Shown piece by piece: positions 50,684-59,035 of a stretch of 64,000 nt of DNA. A model generated the notes under the pieces. It made no database searches, was not told the DNA's origin, and worked only from the letters and a program-made list of their open reading frames with translations. Positions within the stretch are counted from its first letter, which is position 1. Each line of letters begins with the position of its first letter. The stretch spans positions 744,001 through 808,000 of the forward strand of contig NZ_JAWXRD010000040.1 of NCBI RefSeq assembly GCF_033843265.1, in the 5' to 3' direction. Source of the DNA: Scandinavium lactucae. GTDB lineage: Bacteria > Pseudomonadota > Gammaproteobacteria > Enterobacterales > Enterobacteriaceae. The position numbers were made by a program, and so were the translations under genes.

Positions 50684-50772
50684 AATATTTCTATCAAAAT
50701 TTATACCATGTGAGATGTATTTTTTACTTAATTATGACGGGAACTTGTGAAGTTAATCCTTGCAACATTGAA

Positions 50773-51063
50773 TCACGGACCACCAATCAAGATTATCAGT
50801 ACTTTCCATATTTCATCAAGTGGAACTATGGGAAGTACTATACCAAACAGGAGCAATACTGGCACAATGACGTAGTTCCATAGAATGATGAACGTCAGTA
50901 CCCACCCTAAGCCCTGTCGCCATGTGAAGCCCTTACGCGTTTCTTCAAGTGTGATCTGGTTCTGTTCATGGCTGTTCTGTGCGACCAGCTCTTGCTTGCT
51001 TTGTTCTTTCTTCTGGAAGAAACCTACTCCAGTTTTGATTAAATCAATTATCATCCCAATCAT
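50773..51063 (-). CDS. Phage holin-like membrane protein
   Basis: A 96-residue protein: an amphipathic N-terminus (MIGMIIDLIKTGVGFFQKK), a Gln/Glu-rich linker, then ETRKGFTWRQGLGWVLTFI and two hydrophobic helices. The RKG-x-x-R-x-x-x-GW region before paired helices resembles three-helix phage holins. It should make the membrane hole that lets the lysozyme out. Its ATG overlaps the stop of the gene upstream (51060-51371). Confidence 0.7.
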   Translation of the reverse strand: MIGMIIDLIKTGVGFFQKKEQSKQELVAQNSHEQNQITLEETRKGFTWRQGLGWVLTFIILWNYVIVPVLLLFGIVLPIVPLDEIWKVLIILIGGP

Positions 51064-51371
51064 TCAATGATCCCCACGCAATACACCCAAAAGTGTTTTC
51101 CCTTAACGAATAGTTTTTTATGTTCGATTACGTACACATCCATTTCATCACCTTGTAGTGACCATGTAAGTACTGAACCGTCCGTTATATTTTGTTTTTT
51201 CTCATAGCAAACATTCATAAAATGCTCGATATTAATCTGTTTACTCTTTAGTACCTTCTTGAACTTATTACCAAGAAAGCATTTATGAATAGGCATACTA
51301 TTAGCCTCTGGTGTATTCCCATCGAGTTTAATCTCACTGGTTAGTTCACCATAATGTTCTTCGAAATTCAT
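51060..51371 (-). CDS. Phage hypothetical protein
   Basis: A 103-residue soluble protein with a basic middle (FLGNKFKKVLKSKQ) and a hydrophobic, Tyr- and Val-rich end (FWVYCVGIIE). I do not recognise it. It overlaps its neighbours on both sides by four bases (ATGA), so it is part of a coupled three-gene set with the gene at 51368 and the holin. Confidence 0.5.
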   Translation of the reverse strand: MNFEEHYGELTSEIKLDGNTPEANSMPIHKCFLGNKFKKVLKSKQINIEHFMNVCYEKKQNITDGSVLTWSLQGDEMDVYVIEHKKLFVKGKHFWVYCVGIIE

Positions 51372-51928
51372 CTTGTTACCTTAAATGTTCCTTGTATACC
51401 ACTCATGACTAACATCACGCCATCATTCACTTCCTGATAGAAATCATAAATTAGTTTACGGCGTTTACTTTCTCGTAGACCGATTACACGCTTTTGTTTT
51501 TTCTTTTGAGCAGTATCTATTAATCGTTCTTTTCCGTTTTTACCTTTGACTATCTTGTATCGTCCACTTGATAAGTTCTTTTTCAGACCACTAATGTTAC
51601 CCTGCTTTGTTAGTCGGGCTTTTGAAGTCGGTACAAATTTATCAATGGCCTTTTGTTCAACCAGTACACCATATAAGTACTGTGCCTGAACATCTTTGAC
51701 CATGATTGTAGCTGTAACCCCACCACCCCGTTTTTTATAAAAGAATAGAATTGATCGTTGAGTGAAAGGTACTGCACCTTTGTCTACGGCATTGTTCATA
51801 TCTGCCTGTACTTTCATAGATAATACTCTTGAACGCTTAATTATTTCATCTTGGAACTGTTTACCTAACTTCGTTCCTGTTGTTTGTATATAGTTCGTGG
51901 CGTTATCTATACCCGTTATTCTTGTCAT
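51368..51928 (-). CDS. Phage protein, possible tail or connector component
   Basis: A 186-residue, strongly basic protein. The N-terminal part (LGKQFQDEIIKRSRVLSMKVQADM) resembles the helical start of head-tail connector or tail-completion proteins, and the basic C-terminal half (GLKKNLSSGRYKIVKGKNGK) is unusual for them. Family assignment is a guess. It is coupled to the two genes downstream. Confidence 0.4.
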   Translation of the reverse strand: MTRITGIDNATNYIQTTGTKLGKQFQDEIIKRSRVLSMKVQADMNNAVDKGAVPFTQRSILFFYKKRGGGVTATIMVKDVQAQYLYGVLVEQKAIDKFVPTSKARLTKQGNISGLKKNLSSGRYKIVKGKNGKERLIDTAQKKKQKRVIGLRESKRRKLIYDFYQEVNDGVMLVMSGIQGTFKVTR

Positions 51929-51932
51929 GTAT

Positions 51933-52382
51933 TTACCTCACACCCAACATATCAATTAGATCTTGCAGTACTTTAAATAAATCTAAACGGTTCTTTGGTA
52001 ATCGTGCTTTACACATAATTGCTTTATTCAAACAGTCGGGATGTAAACCAAAGTAGCTAATCAATGCTGTTTCTAAAATCGTTGCCTCTGCGTCAGATTT
52101 AACACAGTACAAAATATTTTTAGTGTATGGCATTCCGGCATCAATCATTTCGTTAACGCACTTACTACTACCGGTATAATCAGGCCAGTTCGATTCAACT
52201 GAAGTAGCCTTTAAATTCTTTATGTCGCGTACTTTTTTATAGATTTGCTTCTTACCGAAATAGTACTCGCCAGTCTCTGGAAACTGAATAATGTAGATGA
52301 ACGAAACATAATTCCCATCTGTTACTTCAGATATATCCCACATATCAGTTTCGAACATCTCCCATGCTTTATTAACTCTCAC
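51933..52382 (-). CDS. GIY-YIG-like phage nuclease
   Basis: A 149-residue protein with a pattern seen in phage GIY-YIG endonucleases: FIYIIQFPETGEYYFGKKQ for the two-strand start, then DYTGSSKCVNEMI, SDAEATILETALISYF with the metal-binding Glu, and a CLNKAI end. Such nucleases are often free-standing homing enzymes. It is near the left end of the tail module, next to the lysozyme gene on the other strand. No DNA-binding tail domain is obvious. Confidence 0.55.
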   Translation of the reverse strand: MRVNKAWEMFETDMWDISEVTDGNYVSFIYIIQFPETGEYYFGKKQIYKKVRDIKNLKATSVESNWPDYTGSSKCVNEMIDAGMPYTKNILYCVKSDAEATILETALISYFGLHPDCLNKAIMCKARLPKNRLDLFKVLQDLIDMLGVR

Positions 52383-52422
52383 AATAAATATCCCTATATA
52401 GATTTATTATAGGTATTTATTA

Positions 52423-52872
52423 ATGAGTAATTTAAAAGACAGATTAAAAGAATATGAAGGTACTATCGCTTATCAAAAGAAACTAAAGTACTTTCACGAT
52501 AACAAATTTTGGACATACAAAGATTCACTAGGATTTGAAACCATTGGCTACGGTCATTTACTACATGTTGGTGAAAAGCTTCCAGATGGTATTACTATTG
52601 AGCAAGCAGAAGAACTACTGGACCAAGATATACTAATTGCAGTGCATAACGTCGAAACACTCAATATCTGGCTACCTGACGACTGGAAAGATTTCCTTGT
52701 GATAATGATGTTCCAGTTAGGTTTAGGCGGGGTACAGAAATTCAAAAAGATGTTAGCAGCCCTTAAAACCAAAGATTACCCGGAAGCCATCAGACAGGCT
52801 AAAGATTCATTATGGTATAAGCAAACCCCTAATCGTGTTGATACAATGATTGCAGTACTAACTCACAAATAA
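52423..52872 (+). CDS. Phage lysozyme, T4-type (GH24)
   Basis: A 149-residue muramidase. The T4-lysozyme pattern is clear: YEG with the catalytic Glu, KDSLG with the Asp, TIGYGHLL with the Thr, and the C-terminal WYKQTPNRVDTMI. The stretch between Glu and Asp is 22 residues instead of 9, with the insert reading QKKLKYFHDNKFW. There is no signal peptide, so it depends on a holin. It is on the plus strand, opposite to the holin and tail genes, with its own terminator. Confidence 0.9.
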   Translation: MSNLKDRLKEYEGTIAYQKKLKYFHDNKFWTYKDSLGFETIGYGHLLHVGEKLPDGITIEQAEELLDQDILIAVHNVETLNIWLPDDWKDFLVIMMFQLGLGGVQKFKKMLAALKTKDYPEAIRQAKDSLWYKQTPNRVDTMIAVLTHK

Positions 52873-52874
52873 TA

Positions 52875-52909
52875 AAAAGGCGATAGTATCAAACACTATC
52901 GCCTTTTTT
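52875..52909. terminator. Bidirectional terminator after the lysozyme gene
   Basis: AAAAGGCGATAGT and ACTATCGCCTTTT pair around ATCAAAC with T-runs on both strands. It serves the lysozyme gene and the convergent gene at 52911. Confidence 0.9.
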
Positions 52910-52910
52910 C

Positions 52911-53177
52911 TTATTGTTTCTGTTCAAGAATAGTAATAATCTTTTCAATTTTCACATCCAGATCATGAATCTGGTTTTCAAGTTTAGTTAGAGCATCACG
53001 CATCTTATTTTGATCTGTTTCAATACGTACCATACTGCTTTCTTGTACTGCCTGCTTTGTTTCTAAGTCAGAAACTCGTGTAAGTAGTTCATCGGTATCT
53101 TTTGTATTGTCACGGAATATTGTGTATAAAAATACACCACCAGAAATAACAAGAGCCAAAATCGTCCCAATATCCAT
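52911..53177 (-). CDS. Small membrane-anchored coiled-coil protein
   Basis: An 88-residue protein with one N-terminal helix (IGTILALVISGGVFLYTIF) and a long charged coiled coil of about 60 residues with a clear heptad pattern (VSDLETKQAVQESSMVRIE...). Phage lysis cassettes often hold such proteins as spanin- or holin-like partners, and tail modules may also. The function is not proven. It is the last gene of the minus-strand tail block. Confidence 0.55.
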   Translation of the reverse strand: MDIGTILALVISGGVFLYTIFRDNTKDTDELLTRVSDLETKQAVQESSMVRIETDQNKMRDALTKLENQIHDLDVKIEKIITILEQKQ

Positions 53178-53223
53178 TGCAATTAGTTCTCGCTTATTAT
53201 TATTTTTACAATAGTATTTATGT

Positions 53224-53880
53224 TCAGTATCCAGTAAAAGTAGCTAAAGCAATTTGAAAGCCATTGTTACCCATTGCCTGACGATATGTTTTCTGGTTCT
53301 TATTTACATACTGCAAGCTGAATGAAGTACTGCTATTGCGTCGAATAACTATTCCCGAATAACCGATTGTTTCCCCATCATCACTTAAGTTACCCGGACA
53401 TTGTGACCAGCAAAACCACGGATTAGCAACAGGGCTTGTTACTGTGATTGCAGTACTCAAATCAGTTGCCGCAGGTACAGTTAAGAAACCTTGTATACGG
53501 GGCATGGTAGCCGCCGATGCAGCAGACCATATCAAAGTACCAGAAGCATTAAACACATCGAGATAACCAGATGTAGGCGTTGCTGTGTGCGTACTCGTCA
53601 TAAATCGCCCTATCCCCGGCTGGAACAACTCAGCACCGGGAAAACACCAGCCGCCATCTTTCTGTATCTGAAACCAGTACTGCGTAGTGTTCCTGCTCAC
53701 GATAGTTGCAGGTGGCAAGAAGCCAAGAGCACCACCGTTACCAAAAGCACATGTAAAGCCAGTGTAGTACCCCTGATCAGTCAGTGTACCCATTGCCTTA
53801 ACAGCACCTGTGAGAATTGACTTGTTAGTACTGTCAATCGTCAGAGCACCCGCAGAATTATAAACTTCAAAACCTGACAT
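53224..53880 (-). CDS. Phage tail-tip or fibre-like protein
   Basis: A 218-residue, Gly/Ser/Thr-rich beta protein starting MSGFEVYNSAGALTID. The opening is similar to the next gene upstream (MAQGLQCWNSAGVLVVD), so the two share an N-terminal module for attachment to the tail. The rest (GNGGALGFLPPATIVSRNTT, SGYLDVFNASGTLIWSA) resembles phage fibre or receptor-binding proteins. It starts one base after the stop of the gene upstream. Confidence 0.6.
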   Translation of the reverse strand: MSGFEVYNSAGALTIDSTNKSILTGAVKAMGTLTDQGYYTGFTCAFGNGGALGFLPPATIVSRNTTQYWFQIQKDGGWCFPGAELFQPGIGRFMTSTHTATPTSGYLDVFNASGTLIWSAASAATMPRIQGFLTVPAATDLSTAITVTSPVANPWFCWSQCPGNLSDDGETIGYSGIVIRRNSSTSFSLQYVNKNQKTYRQAMGNNGFQIALATFTGY

Positions 53881-53881
53881 A

Positions 53882-54178
53882 TTACACCGCCCACTTATAT
53901 ACGCTGAAACTATACGTACCAGCAAACGGTGATCCCGTTGGGAGATAAATGATAGTCATTGAGCCATTATTACAAATAACAGACCACTCATTAAAAACAT
54001 CAGTAGACGGGGCATAATAGGCAATCCATCCTGTTGTTTTCATTCCAGGTACAGTAACAGTATAACTTGATGCAGTAGTAGCAGTAATTGAGTAACTACC
54101 CATATACCGCATATTATAATCACCGAGGTCTACTACTAATACCCCTGCACTATTCCAGCATTGTAATCCTTGTGCCAT
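53882..54178 (-). CDS. Small phage tail protein
   Basis: A 98-residue beta-rich protein (MAQGLQCWNSAGVLVVDLGD, then SYTVTVPGMKTTGWIAYYAP). It begins with the same module as the gene at 53224 and is probably a short tail-tip or fibre subunit. It follows the J-like gene, where side-fibre genes lie in lambdoid phages. Confidence 0.55.
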   Translation of the reverse strand: MAQGLQCWNSAGVLVVDLGDYNMRYMGSYSITATTASSYTVTVPGMKTTGWIAYYAPSTDVFNEWSVICNNGSMTIIYLPTGSPFAGTYSFSVYKWAV

Positions 54179-54223
54179 ATTAAATCCTTTAAGTCATAGG
54201 GGAAGTTATCCCCTTGATATTTA

Positions 54224-54667
54224 TTACCATAATCCCATACGTACACGTAACACATTATTATTATCATAGATTTGGATAATGTTATTACTGATAACCATAC
54301 GACCAGTACCGCCACTACCATTAATCAAAATAGTTCCGGCTTTATTGATTTGCCAGCCTGTAGAGTTAGCAACATAGTTAGTTGATTGAATAGTACTGGC
54401 TATCTTCGCCGTAGTAATTGTTCCGTCAACTATTTTAATGGTATTGACTGATCCATTGGCGAGCTTTAAATTTGTAATCGCGGCATCAGCAATATAACCA
54501 GTACCGATACTTGCCGCCTGAATCATTGCGGTTTTCAGATAAGTAGTACCGTTAACAATTGCGAAAGGTGCAGTACCGCCCACGGTCGCCGCATCAGTAC
54601 CAGATACAATAAATTTGTTCGCCGCAAAGTAGATAGCACTGTTGTTACTCGTTCCTGAACTCGCCAC
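54224..54667 (-). CDS. C-terminal fragment of the J-like tail tip protein
   Basis: A 147-residue fragment continuing the tip protein after a frameshift. In the same frame the sequence can be read upstream as AANGTVAGIRLVASSGTSNN, the normal continuation of DSQYSLSV at the end of the upstream part. The repeats ITNLKLANGSVNTIKIVDG and TITTAKIA are the usual J-tail shaft. No independent start with a ribosome site is evident, so it is probably not made as a separate protein. Confidence 0.75.
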   Translation of the reverse strand: MASSGTSNNSAIYFAANKFIVSGTDAATVGGTAPFAIVNGTTYLKTAMIQAASIGTGYIADAAITNLKLANGSVNTIKIVDGTITTAKIASTIQSTNYVANSTGWQINKAGTILINGSGGTGRMVISNNIIQIYDNNNVLRVRMGLW

Positions 54668-54681
54668 CAGACGTATACCCG

Positions 54682-57426
54682 CTACCGTACCATTAGCCGC
54701 ACTGATAGAGAGTACTGGCTGTCTACTGTGCTTGCAGTTGCCTTTGTGCTCATCTGTTGGTTAACGGTAGCTATCTGCCCATTCACATCACTACGTAGCT
54801 GTGTGACGGCCTGTGATTGTGCTGTGTTGTTAGTCGCTACTGTCTGTGAAAGGTTACTGATTGATGCCGTGTTTCCATTTACTGTATTTTTCAATGTCGA
54901 TATTTGCGTATTGGTGTACTCGTTCGATTCATTGACGGCGTTCTCTAACGTCTCTGTTAGTCGGTCATCGAGATCCAGAATACCGTTTATCGCATCTGCA
55001 TCTTCTTCAGTGAACTGGTATTTGCTGTTAATACTAATCGTCTGCTCTGGACAGTACTGAATATTGTCCGTGCCGAATACGTCAAAGAATCCCATCTTAA
55101 CCTTATATTCACCATCAACGATGTTCGGTACTGAATCGAATTCAGGTGCATAACTGGTAAACAATCGGCTGGTATTCCCGTTAACAATACTGATAACAGC
55201 CCCAGCATAATCACGTTCAGTTGATTGTGTCCATGAAGCAAATAAATTACCAAAACCTCCAGTGAATGATACGCCTTGTACTAATCCACATTGTTTGTTT
55301 TCTACTGTGATTTTCACTTCCTGTGAATACGTTCCATCATTAAATCCCTGTGCGATAATACCAATAGTTGGTTTACGTACTTTTAAACGATTCATCGCAA
55401 GAGCGAAATTGAAACTATTACTTTGCGTATAGAAAGTATCTACAAGGGTTATACCGTTATAGATTTTAATGATGTAGTACTTAAAGTAATCAGAAAACGA
55501 GCGACCATTAACGATTAAGTTCTTCTGTGAATCCCATGCAATATTAAAATCAGGTGCATCGGTGATTAACGCTGATTCAGTACGATTTGCCAGTACTACA
55601 CCAGTTACGGAAGGTAAAGCAAAGTTATAAGACGGCACGATACCGTTAAGGGTTACACGCTGTGAAACAAGACCAAGGTTGTTATACGCCTCTACCCCAA
55701 AGTCATAGCTTGCAGTGTCAGACAATCCGAACAATTCGTAATCAAGTTTCTGTACGCCAGTTTGCCCCGCATATGTCCATGTACTGGCACTGTGAAGTTT
55801 GTAGTAAAGATAATAGCCCCGTAGGTACGGATCTTCTGAAGCCGTCCAGGTCAAATCAATGATAGAACCGCTGGTAGTGTTGCCCTTGCGTACTGCCTGT
55901 AGATTCGTTGGAGCCTTCACAGTAAGTTCAGGGAAGTTAATCACACCACCCGGCGACCATATGCCCGGATCTACCCCGTCATACATCTGGTCAGGGGCTT
56001 CTACGGCGGTGATAGTCACATAGCCTACGTTTTCTTGATCGGTGGCAATGTCCTTGTTCAGTACTTTAAATTTACCTGAGATATTCAATTCGGCATTACT
56101 GACATTGATAGCATCCCATACCTTGAGATCCCAGCCTTCGGACGTGGTAAAGCTGATAGTACGTAAAGCATACTTTGCCTTGAGTACATCAACGTTTGCC
56201 ATCTTAGCGATGACATCAGGATCATATGACCAACTGTAATCACGACTAAGTGCGATTACCTGCCCGTCTTGCCGAACGGCTTCATCAACGGTGATATCTG
56301 AAGGTATGCGTACAACATCAGTTGTGTACATCGTTTCAGGGTTAGTGAATTTGCAATCAACCACATTGAAGTAGTCAGTACCGCCACTGGTTGAAATCTG
56401 TACCGCACCAACCATATTAGATTCATTAAATGACGCTACTGAAACTGTTTTACGGTCTGTCGTAATACAAATCTGTCCGGCGTGAACATACATAATACCG
56501 CCAAATGATTGACAGATATTTTCTATGTTTTCTTTATAGCTTGATTGATAACTGATCGCACCATTCGCGTAGTACTCAAAAGCATCACAATATGCCGCAG
56601 TTTCTTTGAATGTATCAAGATTAACTAATGCAGGATCAATACCCATCCCATATGTAGTATTTGTTAAATAATCATAGATAATTGACGGTGGATTACTACT
56701 TGCTTTAATACTGCCATCCACTAAATCAAAAATACGTTGCCCTTTCATTTCAACTGTCAAAGCAAACTGATCATTAACGAGAATGTTATTTTCTAATGAT
56801 TTCTGTGTTTTCTTGATAACTGTACTGATACTAACAATTCCTTTACCAAGAAATTTGTTAGTCCATTTTGGCCCTGCATATTGGCTGGCTAACGTTTTAG
56901 TACTGGTATAATCACCACCAAAGCGTACTTCTAATTGCAGAAATTCCTGATACTTTGCCGCAATACTGGCTTTCGGTACTATGCCATCTTGTGTAATCGG
57001 TACGGCTAAGACTGGTTCGTTATCGATATAAATCTGTAGAATATTCTTTTCAGTACCAGCATATGCTACAGCCTGTTCTGAAAAGAGATTTTGAGAATCA
57101 CTATTCGGTACGTTGTACCATGACACAATTGAACCTGTCAGTACGTATGAACCGCCTGATACCCCGTTTTTATGCGGTAACTCACCACCATAGATAACAG
57201 GTAATCCCGTCGTCGGAGAAGTACTACGGCTTAGTGAGTCCGACACATCCCCATAACCACTTACGCCTATTTGCCCCAACATTGATGTAGCGACCAGTGA
57301 AGCAGCTCCCGCAGCAGCACCCCAGGAAACTGCTACTAATACTGTACCGCCAGTAAAATAAACTGCTGCCGCGACAATTACCGCAGTTATGATAGCTCCA
57401 AAGAAGCCCCCTAAACTCTTACCCAT
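54682..57426 (-). CDS. J-like tail tip / host specificity protein, truncated by frameshift
   Basis: A 914-residue product that should be longer. N-terminal helices (GAIITAVIVAAAVYFTGG) and GYGDVSDSLSRSTSPTTGLPVIYGG are typical of lambda J relatives. A hub region with Cys pairs follows, then fibronectin type III repeats (about 505-590, PTNLQAVRKGNTTSG), and a coiled coil (about 830-900). Translation ends SVRLMVR stop at 54682, but a one-base shift restores the J frame into 54224-54667, for a full protein of about 1070 residues. It sits at the tail tip and meets the host receptor. Confidence 0.88.
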   Translation of the reverse strand: MGKSLGGFFGAIITAVIVAAAVYFTGGTVLVAVSWGAAAGAASLVATSMLGQIGVSGYGDVSDSLSRSTSPTTGLPVIYGGELPHKNGVSGGSYVLTGSIVSWYNVPNSDSQNLFSEQAVAYAGTEKNILQIYIDNEPVLAVPITQDGIVPKASIAAKYQEFLQLEVRFGGDYTSTKTLASQYAGPKWTNKFLGKGIVSISTVIKKTQKSLENNILVNDQFALTVEMKGQRIFDLVDGSIKASSNPPSIIYDYLTNTTYGMGIDPALVNLDTFKETAAYCDAFEYYANGAISYQSSYKENIENICQSFGGIMYVHAGQICITTDRKTVSVASFNESNMVGAVQISTSGGTDYFNVVDCKFTNPETMYTTDVVRIPSDITVDEAVRQDGQVIALSRDYSWSYDPDVIAKMANVDVLKAKYALRTISFTTSEGWDLKVWDAINVSNAELNISGKFKVLNKDIATDQENVGYVTITAVEAPDQMYDGVDPGIWSPGGVINFPELTVKAPTNLQAVRKGNTTSGSIIDLTWTASEDPYLRGYYLYYKLHSASTWTYAGQTGVQKLDYELFGLSDTASYDFGVEAYNNLGLVSQRVTLNGIVPSYNFALPSVTGVVLANRTESALITDAPDFNIAWDSQKNLIVNGRSFSDYFKYYIIKIYNGITLVDTFYTQSNSFNFALAMNRLKVRKPTIGIIAQGFNDGTYSQEVKITVENKQCGLVQGVSFTGGFGNLFASWTQSTERDYAGAVISIVNGNTSRLFTSYAPEFDSVPNIVDGEYKVKMGFFDVFGTDNIQYCPEQTISINSKYQFTEEDADAINGILDLDDRLTETLENAVNESNEYTNTQISTLKNTVNGNTASISNLSQTVATNNTAQSQAVTQLRSDVNGQIATVNQQMSTKATASTVDSQYSLSVRLMVR

Positions 57427-57820
57427 TGTGTTTCCTTACTCTATAAAATGTTCCCTTCGTTGGTTTTGGATGAAGTTCAAAACCATCATGGTTTTCATTC
57501 ACTCCAAGTACCCGACCTGATACAACCACTGCCATAAGTAAAGGGTTATCAGGATCTAGCCATATATCACCATCTATAACGACCTGTACGGGGTAACAAT
57601 ACTGTTCAACTATCTTCCCTGTATGATTCCATCCTTCAGCCTTTAGACCTGCTATACCTTCCTGTACGCTTGTATATTGGCGATCTGATAGAGTTGTTGT
57701 ACCATTAATTAAATCGATAATACGTAATACAATAATATTGCAATCGTTATCTCCAAACTGATACGGGTTATCAATGGCGTACTGAATGATATTCATAATT
57801 TCATTGTGTAGATTTTTCAT
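57419..57820 (-). CDS. Tail-tip assembly protein, NlpC/P60-like (K-like)
   Basis: A 133-residue protein with FGDNDCNIIVLRIID carrying a possible catalytic Cys and NENHDGFELHP carrying a His, like the short peptidase-type proteins encoded before J in siphophages. In lambda the corresponding product is K. Its end overlaps the J-like gene by 8 bases, and its start shares one base with the stop of the gene before it. Confidence 0.65.
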   Translation of the reverse strand: MKNLHNEIMNIIQYAIDNPYQFGDNDCNIIVLRIIDLINGTTTLSDRQYTSVQEGIAGLKAEGWNHTGKIVEQYCYPVQVVIDGDIWLDPDNPLLMAVVVSGRVLGVNENHDGFELHPKPTKGTFYRVRKHNG

Positions 57821-58443
57821 TATTTGTACTTCCAGTTTTGATTTTGATTAACTTGCCCTAACAGACTAAAGTACTCATCACCTTTGTAGTAAGATTGGTA
57901 TACTGAGTTAGCAGCAATTAAGGCTGGTTGTCGGTCTAGCTTTTTATAAACACTGTTAACGTATATCGTCATTTCGTTAGTTTTCTGATTTGGGTCTGCT
58001 ACGGCCTGAACGTAATCAATGAATCCTGAGAACATAAGCATTGAATCAATTACAGTACTGTCATATGGATTCAAGATTACTAATTTGATATTCATTTGAG
58101 CATCTTTTAAAAATCCACCTAATGCAAGAGCACGTACTGATTGATTCACATTACTGACTTTGAAGTTAATAGCATCATTCGTGATGCCCTTTTGTTCTGA
58201 ATAGGAAGGAAGTGAACCACTGATAATATCGGGGAAACTAATATATTGATAACCGTCTAAATTGATATCTATAAGTGAATCAGTCCAGTGAAAACCATTT
58301 GTGCCTTTTGGGAGTACATCAAAGCAAGTTACCTGTACACCCAAGCTCATTACATCCATTAGTGATAATCGTGTCTTCGTCGTACCTTTAACTAACTTCC
58401 AGTACTTCAAAAGATTAGCATTAGTAAAAACTGCATCATTCAT
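57820..58443 (-). CDS. Minor tail protein (L-like position)
   Basis: A 207-residue phage protein in the place of lambda L, between the M-like gene and the NlpC/P60-like gene, overlapping each by one base. The sequence (SLMDVMSLGVQVTCFDVLP, DGYQYISFPDIISGSLPSY) is not one I recognise in detail. Position and tight coupling support a role in the tail tip complex. Confidence 0.65.
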   Translation of the reverse strand: MNDAVFTNANLLKYWKLVKGTTKTRLSLMDVMSLGVQVTCFDVLPKGTNGFHWTDSLIDINLDGYQYISFPDIISGSLPSYSEQKGITNDAINFKVSNVNQSVRALALGGFLKDAQMNIKLVILNPYDSTVIDSMLMFSGFIDYVQAVADPNQKTNEMTIYVNSVYKKLDRQPALIAANSVYQSYYKGDEYFSLLGQVNQNQNWKYK

Positions 58444-59000
58444 TATGTAATATTCTCCGTTGCCTTAAATGTCATATTCATTATGTTACCGACTGGCAAT
58501 GTATATTCATTATCAGGGTCCAGCACTGCTTCGATCATCAAATTGTTATATTTAATAATCTCGCTTGCCTGTACTGTATTTTGTAAGACAGGGAAAATAG
58601 TAATTGATGTACTGGTACGTTCTATAATGCGATAGATTTTATTGTGGTTAGTAAATTGAATCCATTCACCTACCGCCAGTGTATTAGTACTGGTATTGAT
58701 TACCCTATTGCCTTTGTTAACAAGTACAGTACTGGTTAACGAACCCGTTTGTGTGCCTCTGTACGTACTCAACAATCCAAGAGAAAAAGTGAAGGGCTTA
58801 CCCTGTGAGTACTGAGCAAGGAAGTTTTGAACCTCGCCAACACTGACAGGATTGAAACTTAACTGAAACTGAATCTCATAGTATTGAATACCCGTACTTC
58901 TCATGATACGTTGACCTGTCCATGTCTGATTTGAATAGACAGGCTCAGTACTTTTAATCTGGAAGTTTGTTATTTTTATTTGATTTGAAAAAGATGCCAT
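58443..59000 (-). CDS. Distal tail or minor tail protein (M-like position)
   Basis: A 185-residue protein, beta-rich (QIKITNFQIKSTEPVYSNQTW, QFQLSFNPVSVGEVQNF). It is the first tail-tip gene after the tape measure and corresponds by place to lambda M or distal tail proteins. Its promoter side is interrupted by the plus-strand moron gene at 59036, so the tip block may have its own promoter. Confidence 0.65.
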   Translation of the reverse strand: MASFSNQIKITNFQIKSTEPVYSNQTWTGQRIMRSTGIQYYEIQFQLSFNPVSVGEVQNFLAQYSQGKPFTFSLGLLSTYRGTQTGSLTSTVLVNKGNRVINTSTNTLAVGEWIQFTNHNKIYRIIERTSTSITIFPVLQNTVQASEIIKYNNLMIEAVLDPDNEYTLPVGNIMNMTFKATENIT

Positions 59001-59035
59001 TGTAACCTCAACAATCCTTGTTTCGAGTATTTATT

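Noticed and set aside
54224..54667. Separate small tail gene after the J-like gene
   Set aside because: Its sequence continues the J shaft after a one-base shift, and no ribosome site precedes its first possible start.
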